Part shown: positions 1 through 6,198 of the stretch, piece after piece
How the letters are laid out: every line of letters starts with the position of its first letter
Position numbering within the stretch: the first letter of the stretch is position 1
NCBI GenBank assembly: GCA_023260935.1
Contig: JALQTL010000040.1
Coordinates: 1 to 8,190, forward strand
Source: Paracoccaceae bacterium
Lineage (GTDB): Bacteria > Pseudomonadota > Alphaproteobacteria > Rhodobacterales > Rhodobacteraceae
Direction: 5' to 3'
DNA: 8,190 nucleotides
Made by a program: the position numbers and the translations under genes
The notes under the pieces: model-generated
The model's input: only the letters and a program-made list of their open reading frames with translations
Database searches by the model: none
What the model was told of the DNA's origin: nothing

Positions 1-258
1 CGCGGCATGCTGCGCCCGGGGGAAGAACTTTATTCACTGGGCAACCGGTTCAAGGCCAAGGTCCGCGCCGATGGAACGCTGGTGGGCAATGACGTGAAAG
101 GCTCGATCCATCAGGTCGGCGCCGCCTATGAGGGCGCGCCAAGCTGCAACGGCTGGACCTATTGGTACTTCAAGCGTGACGGCAAGTTGATTCCCATCGA
201 CATCCTGCGCCAGCAGGTCCGCGCCGAGATGGAGGCCGATCAGGGCCGCAAGCACTGA
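1..258 (+). CDS. ccrM: CcrM-like GANTC adenine DNA methyltransferase, C-terminal part (5' end outside window)
   Basis: The reading frame is open from base 1 and ends at TGA 256-258, giving 85 codons. This is the C-terminal tail of a cell-cycle-regulated adenine-N6 methyltransferase, which methylates GANTC in alphaproteobacteria. Visible hallmarks are the R-x-x-W/F-x-A-x-V-R-A-D-G-type strand (NRFKAKVRADGTL), then GSIHQVGA, then the conserved CNGWTYWYF segment, then PIDILRQQVRAE at the end. Together these make the RAMA-type DNA-binding domain that follows the catalytic domain in CcrM, a protein of about 360 residues. The catalytic DPPY and FxGxG motifs would lie upstream and are not visible. 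An ATG at position 7 exists but lies inside the domain (preceded in frame by Arg-Gly), so it is not the start. A strong hairpin terminator follows 70 bases downstream. The family call is firm; GANTC specificity is inferred from the resemblance. Confidence 0.9.
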   Translation, partial: RGMLRPGEELYSLGNRFKAKVRADGTLVGNDVKGSIHQVGAAYEGAPSCNGWTYWYFKRDGKLIPIDILRQQVRAEMEADQGRKH

Positions 259-328
259 CACGGTTCTTTCCCGCAATCCAAGGGTCTTGCGTTTACGCCT
301 GCGCCGTGGTCCGCCCGCGGCGCACCTT

Positions 329-359
329 GCCCCGCCATGTCATCATGGCGGGGCCTTTT
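329..359 (+). terminator. Rho-independent terminator of the methyltransferase gene
   Basis: A perfect 11-bp inverted repeat (329-339 with 344-354, GCCCCGCCATG against its complement) closes on a TCAT tetraloop. It is followed by a short T-rich tail (CTTTT, 355-359). The tail lies on the + strand side only, so it ends transcripts coming from the methyltransferase. The opposite side has no T run, so it should work less well for the converging HNH gene. A weaker 7-bp hairpin (300-306 with 318-324, 11-base loop) lies just upstream and may add to the structure. Confidence 0.82.
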
Positions 360-388
360 CATACCTTGCTCGGGAAGAAGCGCGCCCT

Positions 389-691
389 TCAGCGACGGCG
401 ACGCCCCCCTGGCACGCGCGACAGAAAATCGGGCGGACGCCGAGCGACCCAATCGAGAAAGGGGCGCATCCTCTCGCTCTGGCCAAGCGCCTCTACGGTG
501 TTGAACGCCCGTGCAAGCTCTGCCTCGGTAAAGCGGACGTGGATTTCCTTGTGGCAGATATGGTGAAGCAGGACCACCGGGCCGCCCTTGCCGCCCTTCA
601 GTTTCGGGACAAGGTGATGCAGGCTTTGCGGCACACCCTTCGGGATGGGGCGCAGGCAAAGCGGGCTGATCGGTTCGGGGTCACTTGTCAT
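389..691 (-). CDS. Small HNH endonuclease-like protein with an incomplete CxxC knuckle
   Basis: A 100-residue protein starting at ATG 691-689 and ending at TGA 391-389. Residues 25-51 read HHLVPK, a Gly/Lys-rich turn (KGGKGG), then VVLLHHICHKEIH. This is the beta-beta-alpha-metal (HNH) layout of the small alphaproteobacterial HNH proteins: His25/His26 begin the motif and Cys46-His47 with His51 lie in the helix. In relatives as I remember them, the first beta strand is preceded by a CPLC zinc knuckle. Here it reads SPLC (Ser9-Pro-Leu-Cys12), so the first Cys is missing. The C-terminal part is a WVxxRPPxFxSR segment and a basic tail of four arginines, suited to nucleic-acid contact. The gene converges on the methyltransferase and diverges from mscS. 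Nuclease activity is a family inference, the cellular role is unknown, and loss of the Cys may weaken metal binding or be a sequencing error. Confidence 0.78.
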   Translation of the reverse strand: MTSDPEPISPLCLRPIPKGVPQSLHHLVPKLKGGKGGPVVLLHHICHKEIHVRFTEAELARAFNTVEALGQSERMRPFLDWVARRPPDFLSRVPGGRRRR

Positions 692-747
692 GATCGGTCA
701 TCCGGGCCAAAGGATGGGCTTGGGCCGCGGGAAGGCAAGGTTCGGAT
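692..747. promoter_or_regulatory. Divergent intergenic region between the HNH gene and mscS
   Basis: These 56 bases separate two divergent start codons, so transcription signals for both genes should lie here or reach into the coding ends. I see no convincing -35/-10 pair on either strand and no clear operator repeat. On the + strand AAGG at 737-740 lies 7 bases before the mscS ATG and is a plausible ribosome binding site. The function is inferred from gene orientation only. Confidence 0.4.
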
Positions 748-2064
748 ATGAGTAATCAGGGTGAGTTTCTTAGCAAGGTGACGCTCTGGCTGGAAGATGC
801 CGGGCAGATGGCAATGGGCTGGCTGACCAGCCCGGCGGCCTGGTCGCAGTTTGCGCTTCTGGTCGTGGCTTATCTTCTGGCACGCCTGCTGGCAGGGCGG
901 CTGGGCAGAACGCTGACCCGCATCCTGACCCCACCGGAAGGCAAGACCGGGCTTTTGCGCGGGCTGCGGCGGTTTGCATTGCGCTTTCTGCCGCTGCTTC
1001 TGCCGCTGATAGCCTATGGCCTGACAGCCTTTGGCGAGGCATTCACCCGGTCGATGTTCGGGTCGGGCGACGTGATTGCCTTTGGCAAGCGGCTGTTCAT
1101 CTTCGTCGCGGCACGGCTTCTGGTGCGCGACGTGCTGACCGACGGCTTCCTGCGGATGCTGGGGCGCTATGTGCTGATCCCGGTCGCGGCCCTTTATGCA
1201 CTGGGGATTCTGGATGACATCGTGATCCGGCTGGAGGAGGCGCAGATCGTTCTGGGCAATATCCAGTTCAGCGTGATGGCGCTGATCCGCGGGGTAATTG
1301 CGGGCGCCATCCTGTTCTGGATGGGGTCATGGTCGAACCGGCACTCGGCTGATTACATCAAGGCGCAAAAGGAATTGCGCCCGGCCACACGGGAACTGGC
1401 CGTGAAGGCCAGCGAGGTGCTGATCTTTGGCGCGGCCTTCCTGCTCTTGATGTCGATCATGGGGATCGACCTGACGGCCATCGCGGTTCTGGGGGGTGCG
1501 CTTGGCGTGGGCATCGGGCTTGGCCTGCAACAGATCGCCGCGAACTTCATCAGCGGCATCATCCTGCTGGTCGAAGGCCAGACCACGGTGGGCGATTATG
1601 TGGAACTGGATGGCGGGGAAAAGGGCACGATCGTCAAGATGACGGCCCGGGCCTGTGTGCTGGAAACCTTTGACGGCAAATGGATCGTCGTGCCGAACGA
1701 GCATTTCATCACCAGCCGCGTGATCAACTACTCCGATGCCGGCAGCGCCAACCGGTATGAGGCCGAATTCTCGGTCAGCTATGATACCGATATCAACCGC
1801 GTGCCCGAGATCATCGAAAAGGCCGTGGGGGCACTGCCTTTCGTGCTGGCCACGCCCGATGGCCCGGATTGCGAACTGACGGGGTTTGGCGAGTCGAGCG
1901 TGGATTTCACCGTGGAATACTGGGTGAATGGAATTGATGACGGCAAGAACAAGTACAAGTCGCCCGTCTTGTTCGCGATCTGGAATGCACTGAAAGAGGA
2001 AGGCATCGAGATGCCCTTCCCGCAACGGGTGGTGCATCTGAGACCTGCCTCCGCAAATGTCTGA
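748..2064 (+). CDS. MscS-family mechanosensitive ion channel
   Basis: A 438-residue inner-membrane protein that should open under membrane tension and release solutes on osmotic downshock. Hydrophobic segments lie at about residues 35-52, 76-97, 109-127, 139-156, 172-194 and 221-240, followed by the pore-lining helix at 242-276. That helix is rich in Gly and Ala (AVLGGALGVGIGLGLQQIAA), with the conserved QQIAANFISGIIL stretch. The MscS beta domain follows (VGDYVELDGGEKGTIVKM, then VVPNEHFITSRVINYS), then the alpha-beta C-terminal domain ending in EGIEMPFPQRVVHL, all typical of the family. With about six extra helices before or around the core it is longer than E. coli MscS (286 residues), so it belongs to the larger MscS-like class rather than being a strict MscS orthologue. 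The ATG at 748 has AAGG 7 bases upstream. It overlaps the next gene by 8 bases, implying a shared transcript. Confidence 0.93.
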   Translation: MSNQGEFLSKVTLWLEDAGQMAMGWLTSPAAWSQFALLVVAYLLARLLAGRLGRTLTRILTPPEGKTGLLRGLRRFALRFLPLLLPLIAYGLTAFGEAFTRSMFGSGDVIAFGKRLFIFVAARLLVRDVLTDGFLRMLGRYVLIPVAALYALGILDDIVIRLEEAQIVLGNIQFSVMALIRGVIAGAILFWMGSWSNRHSADYIKAQKELRPATRELAVKASEVLIFGAAFLLLMSIMGIDLTAIAVLGGALGVGIGLGLQQIAANFISGIILLVEGQTTVGDYVELDGGEKGTIVKMTARACVLETFDGKWIVVPNEHFITSRVINYSDAGSANRYEAEFSVSYDTDINRVPEIIEKAVGALPFVLATPDGPDCELTGFGESSVDFTVEYWVNGIDDGKNKYKSPVLFAIWNALKEEGIEMPFPQRVVHLRPASANV

Positions 2065-3205
2065 CGCGCTGATCATCGGGGCGGGGCCGGCCGGCTTGAT
2101 GGCGGCAGAAACCTTGGCCCAGGCGGGGCGCAGGGTGATTGTGGCCGAAGCCAAGCCAACGGTGGCCCGCAAATTCCTGATGGCGGGAAAATCGGGGCTG
2201 AACGTCACGAAGGATGAACCGCTGGCCGATTTCACCCGACAATTCGACAGCACATGGCTGGCGCCAATGCTGGCGGCTTTCGGCCCGGAGGAGGTGGCCG
2301 CGTGGTGCCGGGGGCTGGGGCAAGAGGTGTTCACCGGAACCTCCGGGCGGGTGTTTCCAAAGGCGATGAAGGCATCGCCCTTGCTGCGGGCCTGGCTGGG
2401 GCGATTGGCCGGCATGGGGGTTGATCTGCGTACCCGCTGGCGCTGGACAGGGTGGGAGTCGGGCGCTTGCGTCTTTGACACGCCGGGGGGGCGGCAGACC
2501 GTTGCCCCCGGGGTGACGGTTCTGGCACTTGGCGGGGCAAGCTGGCCGCGGCTGGGATCTGATGCGGAATGGGTGCCATGGCTGCGTGCCGCCGGCGTTG
2601 AGGTTGCGCCCTTTCGTCCTGCCAACATGGGTTTTGGCGTGAACTGGTCGCCGCATATGGCCGCGCATTTCGGCAGCCCGGTCAAGGGTGCCGCGCTGAT
2701 CGCGGGGCCCTTGAGATTGCGCGGGGAATTCGTGATCTCGGCCCGGGGGCTGGAGGGCGGCGGGATCTACGCGGTCAGCCGGGCGCTGCGCGACGGGGCA
2801 CCGCTGGCGCTGGACCTGATGCCCGACCTGACGCCCGGGGCGCTTGCGGCGCGGATCGCCCGGCTGAAGCCATCGGACAGCCTTGGCAACCGGCTGCGCA
2901 AACTGGGCCTTTCGCCGGCAGCGGCGGCGCTGGTGATGGAATTCGGGCGCGAACTGCCGCTGGCACAGGCGGTTTCGGCCCTGCCCGTGCCCCTCACCGG
3001 GCCGCATGCTCTGGATCAAGCGATATCCTCTGCGGGCGGTGTGACGCGCGCATCGGTGACGGACGGGCTGGAATTGACTGCCGTGCCCGGCACCTTTGTC
3101 TGCGGCGAGATGCTGGATTGGGAAGCCCCGACCGGGGGTTATCTGCTGACGGGCTGTTGGGCAACGGGCCGCTGGGCCGGGCTTCACGCCGCAAAGGTTG
3201 GGTGA
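2057..3205 (+). CDS. HI0933/BaiN-like FAD-dependent flavoprotein (TIGR03862/PP_4765-like type)
   Basis: A 382-residue cytoplasmic flavoprotein. The N-terminus carries the dinucleotide-binding GAGPAG at residues 8-13, with the acidic end of the second strand at Glu31, binding the ADP part of FAD. The family signature follows at 37-49 (ARKFLMAGKSGLN), then a GRVFPKAMKASPLLRAWL segment (97-114) and a VLALGGASWPRLGSD segment (155-169). The C-terminal FAD closure is at 346-371 (FVCGEMLDWEAPTGG, then TGCWATG). This pattern is the HI0933/YhiN/BaiN group. BaiN in gut Clostridium reduces bile-acid intermediates, but for most members, including this proteobacterial branch, the substrate is unknown. The start ATG lies inside the last codons of mscS (8-base overlap, different frame), so translation is probably coupled. 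No terminator hairpin is visible after the TGA at 3203-3205. The family call is firm; the reaction is not known. Confidence 0.9.
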   Translation: MSDALIIGAGPAGLMAAETLAQAGRRVIVAEAKPTVARKFLMAGKSGLNVTKDEPLADFTRQFDSTWLAPMLAAFGPEEVAAWCRGLGQEVFTGTSGRVFPKAMKASPLLRAWLGRLAGMGVDLRTRWRWTGWESGACVFDTPGGRQTVAPGVTVLALGGASWPRLGSDAEWVPWLRAAGVEVAPFRPANMGFGVNWSPHMAAHFGSPVKGAALIAGPLRLRGEFVISARGLEGGGIYAVSRALRDGAPLALDLMPDLTPGALAARIARLKPSDSLGNRLRKLGLSPAAAALVMEFGRELPLAQAVSALPVPLTGPHALDQAISSAGGVTRASVTDGLELTAVPGTFVCGEMLDWEAPTGGYLLTGCWATGRWAGLHAAKVG

Positions 3206-3301
3206 TTTTCCCTGTTCGTCGCAGCAGACCCCATGCTAGCCTTGGCTGAAGGGGATTGGCCAGCCCGAAGCCAAACCCGGCCCAAACCCGACGGAGCGCC
3301 C
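3206..3301 (+). other. Intergenic region before the CAP gene, with a possible imperfect hairpin
   Basis: These 96 bases separate the flavoprotein stop from the CAP start. An imperfect palindrome is present: TTGGCT (3242-3247) can pair with AGCCAA (3279-3284), with a short inner GGG/CCC pairing. It lacks a T run, so it is not a standard terminator. I found no convincing promoter boxes, and read-through from mscS-flavoprotein is possible. GGAG at 3293-3296, 5 bases before the ATG at 3302, is the ribosome binding site of the CAP gene and decides its start. Confidence 0.4.
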
Positions 3302-3775
3302 ATGAAGCTTTTCCACGCATCCATTCTTGCCATTGCGCTGGCCCTTGGGGCCAGTGCCAGCCATGCCTGCACGCCCCCCCCGGGCGCAGCGGCGATGGAG
3401 GCCGAACTTCTGGGCTGGATCAATGCCCAACGAAAGGCAAAGGGCCTGAACAGCCTGACGCCAAGCGATGCGCTCAAGAAGGCGGCGCGCGGCCATGCCT
3501 GTGACATGGCAGATCGTGGCTATTTCAGCCATCAGCGCAAGGGCGGGCCCGATCTGGCCGCGCGGCTGCGATCCAACGGATACCGCTATCGCGCGGCCGC
3601 AGAGAACATCGCCAAGACCGGGGCGCCCGATCCGAACCGCACAGCCCAGATCTGGCGGGATTCCCCCGACCACTGGAAGAATATCCTGAACCCCAAGGTC
3701 ACTGAAATCGGCGTCGCCACCGCATCGGGCGGCGGCCGCACCTATTGGGTGATGAACGTGGGCAAAAGGCGTTAA
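3302..3775 (+). CDS. Secreted CAP/SCP-domain protein (YkwD-like)
   Basis: A 157-residue exported protein. The start at 3302 is chosen over an in-frame ATG at 3233 because it gives a clean signal peptide (Lys2, hydrophobic 7-17, cleavage likely after Ser-His-Ala22) and has GGAG 5 bases upstream. The longer version would bury the signal behind 23 polar residues. The mature part is almost wholly one CAP domain: LLGWINAQRKAKGL (36-49), GHACDMADRGYFSH (64-77), AENIA (100-104), an IWRDSPDHWKNIL stretch (117-129), EIGVA (135-139) and YWVMNVG (148-154). The family's His/Glu cavity residues are present (His77, Glu101, His124, Glu135). Cys23 is not in a lipobox, so this is a soluble periplasmic or secreted protein; Cys23 and Cys67 could form a disulfide. 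Bacterial CAP proteins are linked to envelope and stress roles but have no settled activity. Its stop overlaps the stop of the converging gene. Confidence 0.9.
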   Translation: MKLFHASILAIALALGASASHACTPPPGAAAMEAELLGWINAQRKAKGLNSLTPSDALKKAARGHACDMADRGYFSHQRKGGPDLAARLRSNGYRYRAAAENIAKTGAPDPNRTAQIWRDSPDHWKNILNPKVTEIGVATASGGGRTYWVMNVGKRR

Positions 3776-4857
3776 TCCACACCGCGCAGGGCGCGTGACA
3801 GGACGGCGATCAGATCAGACCTTGTGATGATGCCAAGCAGCACACCGTCGCTGACCACAGGCACCACCCGCAACTTGCCTTGCGACAACAGCGGCAGGAC
3901 CGCAGGCATTTCAGCATCCGGCGGCAGGGTCGGCACGGTTTCCATCAGACTGCGTGCCGTGGCGCCTTCGGGCGCATCCATCAGTGCCAACTGCCGCAGC
4001 AGGCCCAGATAGGCGCCATCATCGTTGGCCACCGGAATACTGCGAAAGCCATGCCCACGGAAGGCATCGGCCATCTGGTCCAGCGATGCGTCGGGATGCA
4101 GGGTCAACGGCGCGCGGGTCATGATCGCGCCCGCCGTCTTGGCGCCAAGATGGCGGGCCGTCGCCTCGGCTTCCACTGCTGCAATCAGGCGCGACAGGTC
4201 GGCCACACCGATGTTGGCCGAAAGCTTCAGCCGCTCCAGCGTGGCGGCCAGAGTCAGGCGCTCTTCGGGCAGCGCCTCATCCGCCTGACGGAAGGGATAT
4301 CGCCGGCCTGAAAGCGCGTTGAAGACCATGCCGAACAGCACCAGAAAGACGGACCCCAGCGTGACGGTGGCCAGAATGAAGGTGGGCCCAGTATCGGCAC
4401 CGGCAAGTCCCAACAGAACGGCGTTAAGGCCCATCGCCGCGCCGGGGGGGTGCAGCGCCCGCGCCGCGGCCATCAGCACCACCGACAGGCCCACCGCAAG
4501 GGCGGCGGCAATCACCGGATAGGGCAGGAGCGCCACGCAGACGACGCCCGAGGCGACACCGACCGTATTGCCCACAATCACCGACCACGGTTGCGCCAGC
4601 GGGCTGTTTGGCACGGTCAGGATCAGGAACACTGTCGCCGCAAAGGGTGAAACGATGATCACCTCGCGCAGCGGGTCACCCGTGCCACCGGGCAGATTGG
4701 GCATGAAATGGCGCAGCGACCACAGCAAGAGATCAGTCAGCACGATGCCCAGCGCAGTGCCCAGAGACGCCCGCGCCAGTTCAACCCTGCCGGTCACGCC
4801 CATGGCCGGAGTCATATGGCGCCACACGGCCCTTCCGATCTGGCCGGCGCCGGTCAT
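3772..4857 (-). CDS. HPP-family membrane protein with C-terminal CBS domain pair
   Basis: A 361-residue inner-membrane protein. The first half is an HPP domain with hydrophobic stretches at about 25-48, 64-82, 91-111, 113-133 and 158-181. The signature His-Pro-Pro is at 136-138 (ALHPPGAAMGLNA). The second half is cytoplasmic: a linker (about 193-240) and two CBS motifs, one at about 242-290 (AGAIMTRAPLTL, then GFRSIPVAN) and one at about 303-354 (LMETVPTL, then LRVVPVV and LLGIITRSDLI). HPP proteins are putative transporters; a plant chloroplast member has been reported to move nitrite. CBS pairs usually bind adenine nucleotides and gate the attached domain, so nucleotide-gated transport is an inference. 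The frame stays open to an ATG at 4935, but I chose 4857. That start gives a 4-base ATGA overlap with the upstream stop, has GAGGTG 8 bases upstream, and avoids a polar Arg/Gly-rich extension lying on the neighbour's coding sequence. It is last in its operon. Confidence 0.88.
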   Translation of the reverse strand: MTGAGQIGRAVWRHMTPAMGVTGRVELARASLGTALGIVLTDLLLWSLRHFMPNLPGGTGDPLREVIIVSPFAATVFLILTVPNSPLAQPWSVIVGNTVGVASGVVCVALLPYPVIAAALAVGLSVVLMAAARALHPPGAAMGLNAVLLGLAGADTGPTFILATVTLGSVFLVLFGMVFNALSGRRYPFRQADEALPEERLTLAATLERLKLSANIGVADLSRLIAAVEAEATARHLGAKTAGAIMTRAPLTLHPDASLDQMADAFRGHGFRSIPVANDDGAYLGLLRQLALMDAPEGATARSLMETVPTLPPDAEMPAVLPLLSQGKLRVVPVVSDGVLLGIITRSDLIAVLSRALRGVD

Positions 4858-5168
4858 TCGGGTTGCACCTCGGCCGCGGCCAGAAGGCTGGCCCCCGGCG
4901 CAAGTTCGGGCAGGGCCGGACGGGTGCCTTGCCAACAGTAAAGCTGCAAGGGGCCGATCACCCCCCCGCGTTCAGCCAGCCGCCATGCCACGCCAAAACC
5001 TTCCATCAGCAGGCCTTCAGCGTAATAGCCGATCTCTTCAGCATCCAGCGGGTCGCCCGCCGCATCGGCCCATTGCCCGCCCGAGGCCCAGAAGACAGAC
5101 GCCTCCAGATCGCGGTGGCGGCTCGCATGGCGGGCCAGATCCTTTACAAACTCATCACGGTCAGGCAT
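4854..5168 (-). CDS. Uncharacterised 104-residue soluble protein between holA and the HPP-CBS gene
   Basis: I do not recognise this family. The protein starts at ATG 5168-5166, preceded by a purine-rich AAAGGGGGG (5182-5174) that can serve as a ribosome binding site. It lies 16 bases after the holA stop. It is acidic overall, with a charged N-terminal helix-like stretch (DEFVKDLARHASRHRDLE). A central region is rich in Trp and Gly (FWASGGQWADAAGDPLDAEE, then YYAEGLLMEGFGVAWRLAE), followed by GPLQLYCWQGTRPALP. There are four Trp (27, 33, 62, 79) and one Cys (78), with no signal peptide or membrane segment. Its TGA overlaps the ATG of the HPP-CBS gene (ATGA), the arrangement of translational coupling, so it may be made in step with that transporter and could act with it. 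Codon use resembles its neighbours, and the frame is tightly bounded by real genes, which supports it as a true gene. Confidence 0.75.
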   Translation of the reverse strand: MPDRDEFVKDLARHASRHRDLEASVFWASGGQWADAAGDPLDAEEIGYYAEGLLMEGFGVAWRLAERGGVIGPLQLYCWQGTRPALPELAPGASLLAAAEVQPE

Positions 5169-5184
5169 GGCCGCCCCCCTTTCC

Positions 5185-6198
5185 CTATCGCCCCATCAGC
5201 GCAAGGCGGATCAGGGCGCGTTCCATCAACGCCATACCGGGCGCACGGCTGGCCGAGCGCAGCGTAAGATCGGTATCCAGCAGCAGCGCGACCGCGGTTT
5301 CCAGTGCCGCCCGCCCCCAGGCGCTGGCCTGACGCTGCATCTGGTCTCGCCGGGGGCCGAAGATTCGCGCCTTCATCAACCCCGCCTGCACCCCCCCGGA
5401 ATCCGTCACCGCCACATGCAGCGCCCGGAAATGCCGCAGCGCCTGAATGCACAGCGTGACCGGCAGCACACCCTGCCCTTCCAGCCGCCGCATCAAAAGC
5501 CCGACCTCACGCGCGCGCCCCTCGGCCACGGCATGCAGCAGATCATCCACCTCGGCCTCGATGGTGGCGGGAGCCATCGCGGCAACTTCGGCCGGGGTCA
5601 GCGGGGTATCATCGCGGAACTTGTAAAGCGCGATCTTTTCCAGCGTCTGCCGGAAATCGCCCGGGTCCAGTGCGCGGGCAAGCGTTGTCAGATCCGCCAT
5701 GGCTTCGCGGCCGATGTCCTTCAGCCCCGCCTTCTTCAGCGCATCCTCGATCTCTTCCCGGCTGGGCGGATCGTCATAAAGCATGGCGCAAAAGGCGGCC
5801 GGGTGCTTTTCGAACAGGGTTTTCAGCGCAGATTTGCCGGTCAGCCCGCCGGCCGTGACCACAATGACGGCATCCCCCGGCTGCCATGCCTTCAACGCTT
5901 CGGCAATCACCGGGGTCAGCGCATCGGTGGCATCTTCGACAAAGGCCACGCGCGGGCCGGGAAAGAACCCGATGGCCTTGATCGCATCCAGAAGGGCGGC
6001 AGCATCCTTGCGCAGATCGGCGGCGGGAATACGGGTCAGGCGCATTTCGGCCTCGCCCTCGGGGCCGATCAGGGCGGCGATCACCTCTTGCCTCTTCAGC
6101 GCCACGCGCATGGCATCGGCCCCGGCAATCAGCAGGCCGGATTTCGATGGGTCCGGCCGGGCGAAATAGCGGCTGGCCTCGACCCCTTTCAGGATCAT
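5185..6198 (-). CDS. holA: DNA polymerase III subunit delta (clamp loader)
   Basis: A 337-residue protein, close to the usual length of about 340. Delta is the wrench of the clamp loader: it binds the beta sliding clamp and opens it so the replicative polymerase can be tethered. The N-terminus (ASRYFARPDPSKSGLLIAGAD) and the following MRVALKRQEVIAALIGPE segment are typical of alphaproteobacterial HolA. There is no Walker A motif, as expected for the non-ATPase delta subunit. A middle DPPSREEIEDALKKAGL region is followed by RALDPGDFRQTLEKIALYK. The C-terminal helical collar domain runs from about residue 210, with DDLLHAVAEGRAREV and a final MERALIRLALMG. The ATG (6198-6196) overlaps the lptE stop by 4 bases (ATGA), and AAGGG lies 7 bases before it. 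The order lptE-holA is conserved in many proteobacteria, which supports the call. Confidence 0.93.
   Translation of the reverse strand: MILKGVEASRYFARPDPSKSGLLIAGADAMRVALKRQEVIAALIGPEGEAEMRLTRIPAADLRKDAAALLDAIKAIGFFPGPRVAFVEDATDALTPVIAEALKAWQPGDAVIVVTAGGLTGKSALKTLFEKHPAAFCAMLYDDPPSREEIEDALKKAGLKDIGREAMADLTTLARALDPGDFRQTLEKIALYKFRDDTPLTPAEVAAMAPATIEAEVDDLLHAVAEGRAREVGLLMRRLEGQGVLPVTLCIQALRHFRALHVAVTDSGGVQAGLMKARIFGPRRDQMQRQASAWGRAALETAVALLLDTDLTLRSASRAPGMALMERALIRLALMGR

Noticed and set aside
1..691. A classical restriction-modification system made of the methylase and the HNH protein
   Set aside because: The methylase matches the orphan CcrM type, the HNH protein is very small with no specificity domain, and the genes are convergent rather than co-transcribed, so I record only the pairing as a finding.
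692..747. Specific promoter boxes for mscS or the HNH gene
   Set aside because: No -35/-10 pair with acceptable spacing is visible; candidate matches fall on the start codon or are too weak.
240..751. Other open frames around the HNH gene (139 codons minus; 154 and 86 codons plus)
   Set aside because: They overlap the HNH gene in other frames, and only the 389-691 frame shows a recognisable motif (HHLVPK, then CHKEIH).
1327..3187. Two long minus-strand open frames (452 and 426 codons) opposite mscS and the flavoprotein
   Set aside because: They mirror two well-recognised + strand genes, contain low-complexity Pro/Arg/Gln-rich sequence with no domain, and arise from the third-position GC bias of this genome.
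3233..3301. Earlier in-frame start of the CAP gene at 3233
   Set aside because: It would put 23 polar residues before a clean signal peptide; the ATG at 3302 has a ribosome binding site at the right distance.
4858..4935. Earlier in-frame start of the HPP-CBS gene at 4935
   Set aside because: It lies within the upstream gene and adds a Gly/Arg-rich tail; the ATGA overlap at 4857 with a nearby GAGGTG is far more natural.
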